From Kiritimatiellia bacterium (GTDB lineage Bacteria; Verrucomicrobiota; Kiritimatiellia; B70-G9), in assembly GCA_012961745.1 (NCBI GenBank), contig DTYT01000027.1, positions 1 to 5,517 of the forward strand: DNA of 5,517 bases. The letters are read 5' to 3'. The notes beneath the pieces were generated by a model. That model was not told where the DNA came from. It did no database searches and saw only the letters and a list, made by a program, of their open reading frames with translations. The translations under genes and the position numbers were made by a program. The number at the start of each line of letters is the position of its first letter. The first letter of the stretch is position 1. Shown here piece by piece: positions 1 through 5,517 of the stretch.

Positions 1-1
1 G

Positions 2-67
2 AATTTCATTGTTACCGCCACCGGCTTTGATACGCTGAGTGCGAGGATTGGTGGAAGGAGGTCGTGA
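2..67 (+). CDS. Possible 3' end of an upstream gene (partial)
   Basis: Reading from base 2, this frame stays open for 21 codons and ends in a TGA at 65-67 whose last base is the A of the next gene's ATG. The visible tail reads approximately NFIVTATGFDTLSARIGG followed by RRS. The other two plus frames stop earlier, at 28-30 and 40-42. A stop overlapping the next start is typical of genes in one operon, and the overlap is the main reason for the call. Twenty-one open codons at a window edge is weak evidence in GC-rich DNA, and the last codons simply translate the downstream ribosome binding site. No family is recognisable, and it may equally be untranslated leader sequence. Confidence 0.3.
   Translation, partial: NFIVTATGFDTLSARIGGRRS
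55..61 (+). promoter_or_regulatory. Ribosome binding site that decides the start of the beta-helix gene
   Basis: AAGGAGG is a near-perfect Shine-Dalgarno match. It lies 5 bases before the ATG at 67 but only 2 bases before the in-frame GTG at 64. The spacing favours the ATG, so the gene is annotated from 67 rather than 64. Confidence 0.75.
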
Positions 68-2256
68 TGATTCCGCTGCGGATCGTTCGAATGGGGGTAC
101 TTGGTTTGCTCTGCGGCGTGGGGGCGGTGGCGGTTCCCACGTACGGCGACGCCACGTTGAATTACCAGGGCAGAGTAACCGCCGGGGGCAGCAACTACAG
201 CGGTATGGGGTATTTCAAATTCCGTTTGCTGGACGGAACCGGACAGGGACTCTGGGGCAACGACGGTTCCGGCGGAAGCAACGAACCGGCATCATCGGTG
301 GCGGTCGAAGTCAACAACGGGTTGTTCAACGTGGACCTGGGGGCGGGTATGACGGCGATTCCCCCGCCGGTTTTCCACAGAGAGGAGCTTTTCCTGCGAA
401 GCTGGTTTTCAACGGATGATGTGACCTTCGAGCAGCTTTCCCCGGATGTCGAAGTCCGGCCGGTGGACTATGCCGCCTTCAACAGTGGGGGGACGGTGGT
501 GGTGGACGACGATGGCGACGGGGATTTCAACGACATTCAAGCGGCGATCGACTACGTCGCTGCCAACCCGGACCTGGAGACCGTGCTGGTGATGCCCGGG
601 CTGTATCAGGTCACGAATGCAATCAGCTTTCCCACCGGGGACGAAGTACGCCTCATTGGGATGGCGGACCGTGCCGAGGTGGTGGTGGAGAACGCCAGCG
701 GCGCGGTTCTGAACGCCGCCAGCACCGTGATAAGAAACATGAGCTTCATCGGCTCTCCCGCCCTGACGGACCCGCCGGCGGCCGGTTACTCCTTGGAGGC
801 GGTGAACTGTACTTTTCGTACCCCTGCGGGTTCCACCGCGGCGGTGGTCCGGTTGGATTCCGGGGGCACGGCCGAGTTCTTCTATTGCCGGATGGAGAAC
901 GACGGTGACGGAGAGGCCGTGGCGCTAGTGGGAAACGCCAGCGCCCGGATGAAACACTGTATCCTTTCCTCCCAGAATTCTGGTGCGGCTTTGGAGGTCG
1001 ACAGCGGCGCGGGAATTGAGATGGAGAGCTGTACCCTCAGCAGCGGCAGCGGGGCTGCGATGGTTCTGGTCAACTCCGCGGGCTCCGCGGAGTTCGGCAC
1101 GTGTCGTTTCCTCAACGGGATCGTCGTTGAGGGCCCCTGGTCTCTTACCATGCGGGACTGTTTAATCGAAGGCGATACCAACGACGTTGCGGCGGTCATC
1201 CTGAACGATTCGGTCGGGCAGGTGGTTTTGGACCATTGCATCATCCGGCACTTCGACGCTCCGGGCGTGCTGGCAGCGGTATCCAGCAACGGGAACGCGG
1301 AGGTGGTCCTGGATTACTGCTGGCTGGAAAGTATGGCGGATGCGGGCATCCCGGCGGCGGCCGTGGATCTGGACAGTGACGCCGGCCCGGAAGCGGCCTC
1401 CGTAATCATCCGTTGGAGTAGGATTGATGCGGCCACCGGTAACGGCATCCGCATGAACGACTGCAGTGTGGAGGTGATCGGGTCGCAGATCAACTCCACC
1501 GGTCACGGGATAGAAGCCAGCGGAGGACTGTTGGAGCTGTGGAGTAGCATGGTCGAAGCGGAAAGCAACGCGATCCATGCCGTCTCCGGCTGCGAGGTCG
1601 AGGTAAAGTACACCTTCGTGGAGGGCGGCGAGCGCGGAATTCACCTCACGGACGGGGCGGTTTTGGTGGAGAACTCCGAGCTCATCGGGATGCGGGACTG
1701 CGGCATGTACCTGGTGACCAGCGGCGAAGTTTCCGTCACTCGATCCACGGTGGCCGGAAGCGAGGAGGAAGGAACCGGACAGGCTCTTTATGCTGCTTTG
1801 GAAGGCGGGGATAGTCCGGGGGTCCTGCTCCACTCGATGTTCGTGGGAGAGGGCGGGGCGCCAGCTTTCGAGATGGAGGGCGGTACGCTGTTTGCAGTCG
1901 GATCGGTGTTCGTCTCCGAGACCAACCGGGCGGTCCTCCTGCGCAGCGAGACGACTCGGGCGGCCTTCGACGGGTGTGAATTCGTGAATCTCTCCGAGGA
2001 CAACACCAATCTGGTTGTGGAACTGTACTGTTCCGCCACTGACACCAACGTGTCCGCAGCCGAGATCATGAACTCTGTGGTTCGGTCGCTGTATGCCGGG
2101 ACCGCCGAGGTCTTCGCCGTAGGCACTACGCGGTTCGATGTGACCGGCGAGGTGTCGATGGTCAACTGCTCGCTGAGTCACGACCTGGCGCAGAATATAT
2201 TCATGCTGCCGGCGAGCAACTTGAATTACGGGTGCTGGATCATGTCGGGCTTCTGA
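67..2256 (+). CDS. Secreted parallel beta-helix protein with N-terminal beta-domain
   Basis: A 729-residue protein of unknown function, probably exported. Residues 1-29 look like a signal peptide: Arg5 and Arg8, a hydrophobic run at 10-23, and a likely cut after Gly-Asp-Ala at 27-29. Residues about 30-138 resemble the beta-rich 'NYQGR...F-R-L-L-D...LW' domain seen before repeat regions in PVC-group secreted proteins, including the closing LSP...DYA segment. Residues about 143-181 (VVVDDDGDGDFNDIQAAID, then VLVMPGLY) are the usual opening of a pectin-lyase-type right-handed beta-helix. From about 220 to 703 there are some 20 rungs of 19-33 residues, each with a hydrophobic residue 3 before and usually 2 after a stacked Met, Cys, Ser or Thr. 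The protein ends soon after the last rung, with no visible membrane anchor, sorting tail or autotransporter barrel. No lyase catalytic residues were identified, so a structural, adhesive or glycan-binding role is as likely as an enzymatic one. It is probably co-transcribed with the gene 16 bases downstream. Confidence 0.88.
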   Translation: MIPLRIVRMGVLGLLCGVGAVAVPTYGDATLNYQGRVTAGGSNYSGMGYFKFRLLDGTGQGLWGNDGSGGSNEPASSVAVEVNNGLFNVDLGAGMTAIPPPVFHREELFLRSWFSTDDVTFEQLSPDVEVRPVDYAAFNSGGTVVVDDDGDGDFNDIQAAIDYVAANPDLETVLVMPGLYQVTNAISFPTGDEVRLIGMADRAEVVVENASGAVLNAASTVIRNMSFIGSPALTDPPAAGYSLEAVNCTFRTPAGSTAAVVRLDSGGTAEFFYCRMENDGDGEAVALVGNASARMKHCILSSQNSGAALEVDSGAGIEMESCTLSSGSGAAMVLVNSAGSAEFGTCRFLNGIVVEGPWSLTMRDCLIEGDTNDVAAVILNDSVGQVVLDHCIIRHFDAPGVLAAVSSNGNAEVVLDYCWLESMADAGIPAAAVDLDSDAGPEAASVIIRWSRIDAATGNGIRMNDCSVEVIGSQINSTGHGIEASGGLLELWSSMVEAESNAIHAVSGCEVEVKYTFVEGGERGIHLTDGAVLVENSELIGMRDCGMYLVTSGEVSVTRSTVAGSEEEGTGQALYAALEGGDSPGVLLHSMFVGEGGAPAFEMEGGTLFAVGSVFVSETNRAVLLRSETTRAAFDGCEFVNLSEDNTNLVVELYCSATDTNVSAAEIMNSVVRSLYAGTAEVFAVGTTRFDVTGEVSMVNCSLSHDLAQNIFMLPASNLNYGCWIMSGF
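724..2175 (+). repeat. Coding repeat: about 20 beta-helix rungs with a stacked-residue ladder
   Basis: Degenerate protein-level repeat with a mean period near 25 residues. The aligned ladder position falls at residues 225 (Met), 248, 274, 298, 322, 346, 365, 391 and 418 (all Cys), 451, 473 and 494 (Ser), 516 (Thr), 537, 560, 590 and 613 (Ser), 637 (Cys), 670 (Ser) and 701 (Cys). The local pattern is hydrophobic-x-hydrophobic-x-x-[C/S]-x-hydrophobic. The repeats are not obviously conserved as DNA, so this is an old structural repeat rather than a recent tandem expansion. Confidence 0.8.
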
Positions 2257-2262
2257 CAGGGG

Positions 2263-2267
2263 GGAGG
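2263..2267 (+). promoter_or_regulatory. Ribosome binding site for the calcium-repeat gene
   Basis: GGAGG within a purine-rich run, 5 bases before the GTG start at 2273 and inside the 16-base gap after the upstream stop. The spacing equals that of the preceding gene, which supports the GTG start. Confidence 0.7.
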
Positions 2268-2272
2268 GGAAG

Positions 2273-3025
2273 GTGAAAACCGTCATCCGGATCGGCGCGG
2301 CGGCGACTTTCCTGTGCCTGTTCGTCCTTTCCGCCCGGGCTGCCGGGCAGACCAGTGCATCCTTCCGGGTCGCCGCGGATGTTTTCAGCGCGGCGGACGC
2401 GGGGATCGCGGCCGGCGGCGCTTTCCACCAGAGTTCCCTTTCGGTGGCCCAGTGGTGCGTGGTGGGGGTGCGCACCAGCGCCGCCTACGGTTGCGAGGAG
2501 GGGTTCCAGGCGGCCGCGGAGGGTTTGGACAGCGACCATGACGGCATACCCGACGGCGATGATGCGGACAGCGACGGGGACGGAGTCCCGGATGCAGCCG
2601 ATACGCGGGTATACGATACCGACAACGACGGCGAGAACAATCTTGCCGACGGCGACGATGATGCAGACGGGCTCACCGACATGCAGGAAAGTCAGTACGG
2701 TACTTCCTGGGTACAGACGGACTCGGACGGTGACCGGCAGAGCGACTACGAGGAGGTCGCCGTGTTGCTGACCGATCCGACCGACGGGAGTGATTTCCTG
2801 CAGTGTTTGAGCGTCGAGTTTCGGACCGGGATTGTGGTGGTGAGCTGGGCTTCGCGGCCCGGCGTCAGCAACTACTGGGTGCAACGCACGACCAACATCG
2901 GGGAAGGTGCCTCGTGGTCCGCGGTGTCCGGTCGGATAAGCGGGGCGGCGGGAACCAACCGCACGTCTTGGACCGATGTTTCGCCGCCGCCGGGATCGCA
3001 CTATCGCGTAAGAGTGCCGTACTGA
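2273..3025 (+). CDS. Secreted protein with thrombospondin type 3-like calcium repeats and C-terminal fibronectin-like domain
   Basis: A 250-residue exported protein starting at GTG. Lys2 and Arg6 are followed by a hydrophobic stretch (8-20) and an Ala-Arg-Ala cleavage motif at 21-23. Residues about 28-80 match a short beta-domain common in PVC and related secreted proteins, with the pattern 'A-G-G-x-x-x-x-S-S...VG-x-x-T-S-A-A-Y...GF'. Residues 86-161 are Asp-rich, with DSDHDGIPD, DSDGDGVPD, DTDNDGEN, DDDADGLTD and DSDGDRQSD blocks; such repeats bind calcium in thrombospondin type 3 and related surface proteins. Residues about 178-250 form a fibronectin-like module containing VVVSW, VQRTTN and a final YRVRVPY, a C-terminal form frequent in Verrucomicrobiota and Kiritimatiellota. 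No enzyme motif or anchor is visible. Its place 16 bases after the beta-helix gene suggests the two products work at the same extracellular site. The exact role is unknown. Confidence 0.87.
   Translation: MKTVIRIGAAATFLCLFVLSARAAGQTSASFRVAADVFSAADAGIAAGGAFHQSSLSVAQWCVVGVRTSAAYGCEEGFQAAAEGLDSDHDGIPDGDDADSDGDGVPDAADTRVYDTDNDGENNLADGDDDADGLTDMQESQYGTSWVQTDSDGDRQSDYEEVAVLLTDPTDGSDFLQCLSVEFRTGIVVVSWASRPGVSNYWVQRTTNIGEGASWSAVSGRISGAAGTNRTSWTDVSPPPGSHYRVRVPY
2525..2755 (+). repeat. Coding repeat: Asp-rich calcium-binding (thrombospondin type 3-like) units
   Basis: Five D-x-D-x-D-G-type blocks lie at residues about 86-94, 99-107, 115-123, 128-136 and 150-158 of the gene starting at 2273. The first two are the most canonical (D-S-D-x-D-G-x-P-D). 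The third lacks the final Pro-Asp and the fifth has Arg-Gln in place of Gly-x-Pro. Aspartates and glycines dominate the stretch. Calcium binding is inferred from the family. Confidence 0.75.
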
Positions 3026-3263
3026 CGAACAGCGGGGCGACCGGGCGGTGACTGCCGTCTCCCGGGCTACGACCATTATGGATCGCCGGAGGACGCGACG
3101 GGAACCCCGTCTCGAAAGGCGGGCTCCACCGGGAGAGCGATCGTGACGGTCGGTATGAGCGGGCATTCGCCTTCCCGGGAGCTGGGCCGCCGGATGTCCC
3201 CCGCGTGGCACCGTTCCCTTGGCCGCGTCCGCATCGCGGGGATGAAGCTGATGGCCGGGCCGT
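3026..3263 (+). other. Convergent intergenic gap with no recognised gene
   Basis: This 238-base gap separates two converging gene ends. Short open frames cross it, but none has both a plausible ribosome binding site and a recognisable product. No hairpin followed by a T-run is seen on either strand, so termination for either unit may depend on Rho or use an atypical structure. The only notable content is the possible fold at 3081-3142. Confidence 0.6.
3081..3142. other. Possible three-way-junction fold or terminator-like structure
   Basis: An outer inverted repeat GATCGC (3081-3086) / GCGATC (3137-3142) encloses two hairpins. One is GACGGG-AAC-CCCGTC (3097-3111), a perfect 6-pair stem. The other is CTCC-ACCG-GGAG (3124-3135). 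Together they could fold as a three-way junction, and the inverted repeats would also form from the opposite strand. No T-run follows either way, so it is not a classic intrinsic terminator, and it matches no riboswitch or ribozyme consensus I know. GC-rich DNA often folds this way by chance. Confidence 0.22.
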
Positions 3264-4520
3264 TTATTCGCGGATCTGACCGTTGCCGTAAATGACGTAC
3301 TTGTATGTAGTGAGTTCTTCCAGGCCCATCGGCCCGCGGGCATGCAACTTGTCGGTGCTTATCCCGATTTCTGCACCCATGCCGAATTCGCCGCCGTCGG
3401 TGAAACGCGTGGAAGCGTTGATATAGACGGTGGCCGAGTCAACCTCGTTTGTGAAACGACGGGCAGCCTTCTCCGAGCCGGTGACAATGGCATCCGAGTG
3501 ATGAGATCCGTAATGATTGATGTGCTCGACGGCGCTCTCCAGATCGGGGACCACACGGACCGCCAGAATGAGGTCGAGGTATTCCGCGTACCAGTCGTCT
3601 TCGCAGGCGGCTTGGATATCCCGAACGATTGCGCGCGATTTCTCGTCGCCCCGCAATTCCACGTCATGGCGCCGGAAGACTTGGGCCATCCGGGGAAGGA
3701 ACCGTTCCGCGATCCTTTCATGTACCAGCAGCGTTTCCATGGCATTGCAGACGCCCGGCCGCTGGCACTTGGCGTTCTCGCAAATGCGTATCGCCATTTC
3801 CAGGTCCGCCGACTCGTCTACGTAGACATGGCACACGCCCTTGTAATGCTTGATTACCGGCACCCGCGAAGTCTCGGTGATGAAACGGATCAGTCCTTCT
3901 CCCCCGCGCGGGATTATCAGGTCCAGGTACTCGTTCAGGCGGCACAACTCCCGCACGGCTTCCCGGTCCGTATTGCGCACGATCTGGACGGCGTACTCGG
4001 GCAATCCCTCGCGGGTGCCGCCGGCCTGCAGGGCATCGGCGAGCGCCAGGTTCGAATGGATTGCCTCGCTCCCGCCCCTGAGGATGACCGCGTTGCCCGC
4101 CTTGATGCACAGCACCGCCGCGTCGACGGTCACATTGGGCCGGGATTCATAGACAATAGCTATGACCCCGATGGGCACGCGGACCTTCACGATCTCCAGC
4201 CCGTTGGGACGGATCCACCTGCTGATCTTGATCCCGACGGGATCCTTCAATGCGGTGACGTTCCGGATTCCCCGGATCATGGACTCCATCCGGGATCCGG
4301 TCAGTTCCAGGCGGTCCAGCATGGCGCCACTCAGGCCGGCGGCTCGTCCGGCTTCCATATCCCGCCGGTTGGCTTCCAGGATTCGGTCGCGGCGGTCCTC
4401 CAATTCGTCGGCCATTGCCTGGAGGATGGCGTTTTTCCGCCGGGCGGAGAGCGTCGCCAGCTTCCGCGACGCGGTGCTGGCGTGGCGTCCCATGGAGACG
4501 ATCTCCTCGTGCAGGGTCAT
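3264..4520 (-). CDS. proA: Glutamate-5-semialdehyde dehydrogenase (gamma-glutamyl phosphate reductase)
   Basis: A complete cytoplasmic enzyme of 418 residues, the usual length for the family. It catalyses the NADPH-dependent reduction of glutamyl 5-phosphate to glutamate 5-semialdehyde, the second step from glutamate to proline; the product cyclises spontaneously for ProC. The aldehyde dehydrogenase fold is clear: VPIGVIAIVYESRPNVT at 115-131 and AGNAVILRGGSEA at 141-153 in the cofactor-binding part, and the catalytic Cys258 in KCQRPGVCNA. Residues 324-345 fit the ProA signature exactly (V-x5-A-V-x-H-I-x2-Y-G-S-x-H-S-D-x-I). The C-terminal FGMGAEIGISTDKLHARGPMGLEELTTYKY region is intact apart from ordinary variation. 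The ATG directly follows the proB stop and has a good ribosome binding site within the proB 3' end. Nothing is missing, so it is probably functional. Confidence 0.97.
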   Translation of the reverse strand: MTLHEEIVSMGRHASTASRKLATLSARRKNAILQAMADELEDRRDRILEANRRDMEAGRAAGLSGAMLDRLELTGSRMESMIRGIRNVTALKDPVGIKISRWIRPNGLEIVKVRVPIGVIAIVYESRPNVTVDAAVLCIKAGNAVILRGGSEAIHSNLALADALQAGGTREGLPEYAVQIVRNTDREAVRELCRLNEYLDLIIPRGGEGLIRFITETSRVPVIKHYKGVCHVYVDESADLEMAIRICENAKCQRPGVCNAMETLLVHERIAERFLPRMAQVFRRHDVELRGDEKSRAIVRDIQAACEDDWYAEYLDLILAVRVVPDLESAVEHINHYGSHHSDAIVTGSEKAARRFTNEVDSATVYINASTRFTDGGEFGMGAEIGISTDKLHARGPMGLEELTTYKYVIYGNGQIRE

Positions 4521-5517
4521 CTACTGATCCTCCTGTTGATCGAACAGCATCATATTATCGCGATGAATCACCTCGTCGTAGTCGCGGGTACCCAGTATTG
4601 CCTGGATTGCCCCGGTAGGCCTGCCCCTGATGAGGCGTATCTGCTGGCTGGAATAGCCGACCAGGCCGCGCCCGACAAGGTTTCCCCGGGGATCGAGGAT
4701 GTCAACCACCGCCCCGGCGGGAAAGTCACCCCTTACTTCACGCACCCCGATGGGAAGCAGGCTGCGTCCCCGGCGCCGCAGGGCGTCGCGGGCGCCCTCG
4801 TCCACGACCAGGGCGCCTTGCGGGCGATGGAAGAATGCGATCCACCGCTTGCGGGCCGGCATGCTTGACCGCCGACGGTCGGCTATCACCAGGGTGCCGA
4901 CCGGGGCGCCGCTACAGATTTCCTGCAGGCACCGCTTACGGCGTCCGTCGGCGATCACCGTGGGTATCCCCGCCGCCGCGGCCATCTGGGCGGCCTCCAG
5001 CTTGGTCGCCATCCCACCCACCGAGAGATGATCCTTGTGCCTACCGACAAGTCGGCGCAATTCCGGGGTGAGCGAGCGTATGACCGGCACACGGTCGGTC
5101 CGTCGGCCGCCGCGGCGTGGCCGACGGATGCCGTTGGTGGTGGTAAGCAGGACCAGGAGATCGGCACCGATCAGCATGGCCACCAGGGCCGCCAGAAAGT
5201 CGTTGTCTCCGACCTTGATTTCGTCCACCGCCACGACATCGTTCTCGTTGACGATGGGAACGGCTCCCCGGCGGAGGAGCGTCATCAAGGTATTCCGCGC
5301 GTTGAGATGCCGCTGCCGGTTGCGGAGGTCGTCATGGGTCAGCAGCAGTTGCGCGGTCAGGACGCGATAACGGCCGAAGACCCGCTGATAGGCCGCCATG
5401 AGGCGCGTCTGTCCGACGGCCGCGGCCGTCTGAAGCTCCGGTAGACTTTGCGGACGGCGGCGCATGCCGAGGGCCGCCATGCCGCAGCCTATTGCGCCGG
5501 AGGAGACCAGGACGACC
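4521..5517 (-). CDS. proB: Glutamate 5-kinase (5' end outside the window)
   Basis: This cytoplasmic kinase phosphorylates glutamate with ATP to glutamyl 5-phosphate, the committed and usually proline-inhibited step of proline synthesis. The frame is open to the right edge, and upstream of the internal Met at 5480 it reads VVLVSSGAIGCG, a core kinase motif. The true start therefore lies beyond 5517 and roughly 30-50 N-terminal residues, including the first ATP-site lysine, are not visible. Numbering from that Met, other landmarks are QTAAAVGQTRLM (17-28), the substrate-site segments NEND (78-81) and GDND (91-94), and GGMATKL (155-161) with its conserved Lys160. A PUA domain occupies about 211-313 (RKRW ... 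GYSSQQIRLIRG ... YDEVIHRDNM), as in long-form enzymes. Two places differ from well-studied enzymes: an Arg-rich segment at 118-130 where 'LYDADPR' is usual, and Ser-Val-Gly-Gly in place of Gly-x-Gly-Gly before the signature Met. It is followed immediately by proA. Confidence 0.96.
   Translation of the reverse strand, partial: VVLVSSGAIGCGMAALGMRRRPQSLPELQTAAAVGQTRLMAAYQRVFGRYRVLTAQLLLTHDDLRNRQRHLNARNTLMTLLRRGAVPIVNENDVVAVDEIKVGDNDFLAALVAMLIGADLLVLLTTTNGIRRPRRGGRRTDRVPVIRSLTPELRRLVGRHKDHLSVGGMATKLEAAQMAAAAGIPTVIADGRRKRCLQEICSGAPVGTLVIADRRRSSMPARKRWIAFFHRPQGALVVDEGARDALRRRGRSLLPIGVREVRGDFPAGAVVDILDPRGNLVGRGLVGYSSQQIRLIRGRPTGAIQAILGTRDYDEVIHRDNMMLFDQQEDQ
4529..4534 (-). promoter_or_regulatory. 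Ribosome binding site of proA inside the proB 3' end
   Basis: AGGAGG on the minus strand, 8 bases before the proA ATG and overlapping the last codons of proB. Ribosomes finishing proB pass over this site, which fits coupled translation of the two enzymes. Confidence 0.75.

Noticed and set aside
64..66. GTG at 64 as the start of the beta-helix gene.
   Set aside because: It is only 2 bases from the AAGGAGG ribosome binding site, while the ATG at 67 has the usual spacing.
103..117. Leu-Leu-Cys-Gly in the signal peptide of the beta-helix protein, considered as a lipoprotein cleavage site.
   Set aside because: The residue before Cys is Leu rather than Gly, Ala or Ser, the Cys lies within the hydrophobic core, and a better ordinary cleavage site follows at residues 27-29.
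1162..2475. A 437-codon minus-strand open frame across the beta-helix gene and into the next gene.
   Set aside because: It crosses two genes with signal peptides and clear domains, and its translation is a composition-driven His/Arg/Ala-rich sequence with no family resemblance.
3205..3213. GTGGCACCG on the plus strand, resembling the core of the T-box antiterminator motif (AGGGTGGNACCGCG), close to proline biosynthesis genes.
   Set aside because: It lacks the flanking AGG and the trailing CG, no specifier stem or terminator was found, and on this strand it leads into the antisense of proA. The proBA leader would lie beyond the right window edge.
2240..3343. A 367-codon minus-strand open frame covering the convergent gap and the calcium-repeat gene.
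   Set aside because: It overlaps a well-supported gene and the proA 3' end, and no domain or ribosome binding site supports it.
3342..4868. A 508-codon plus-strand open frame spanning proA and part of proB.
   Set aside because: It is antisense to two genes with exact family motifs, has no recognisable domain, and is explained by GC-rich codon use keeping opposite frames open.

Overview
The window looks like chromosomal DNA from a GC-rich bacterium of the PVC group, most likely Verrucomicrobiota or Kiritimatiellota. This is inferred from three protein styles common there: an N-terminal 'NYQGR' beta-domain ahead of a parallel beta-helix, a short 'Gly-Phe' ending beta-domain followed by Asp-rich calcium-binding repeats, and a C-terminal fibronectin-like domain with a 'V-Q-R-T-T-N-x-G-E-G' core. 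No rRNA, tRNA, CRISPR array or mobile element is visible.

Layout: the left half (1-3025) is read on the plus strand. It holds a possible last few codons of an upstream gene (2-67), a 729-residue secreted beta-helix protein (67-2256) and, 16 bases later, a 250-residue secreted protein with thrombospondin type 3-like repeats (2273-3025). Both have signal peptides and strong Shine-Dalgarno sites, and the tight spacing suggests one transcript. They look like a small surface or extracellular module, perhaps structural or adhesive. No catalytic residues were recognised.

The right half (3264-5517) is read on the minus strand and holds the proline pathway pair proB-proA. ProB (glutamate 5-kinase, cut by the right window edge) makes glutamyl 5-phosphate and ProA (glutamate-5-semialdehyde dehydrogenase, complete) reduces it. 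The proB stop codon directly abuts the proA start codon, so the two are almost certainly co-transcribed and probably translationally coupled.

The two units converge on a 238-base gap (3026-3263). It has no clear intrinsic terminator but contains an imperfect fold that could be a three-way junction. Nothing here is a convincing new system. The observations most worth a second look are the beta-helix protein's internal Cys-to-Ser ladder, the non-canonical glutamate 5-kinase signature in ProB, and the structured gap.
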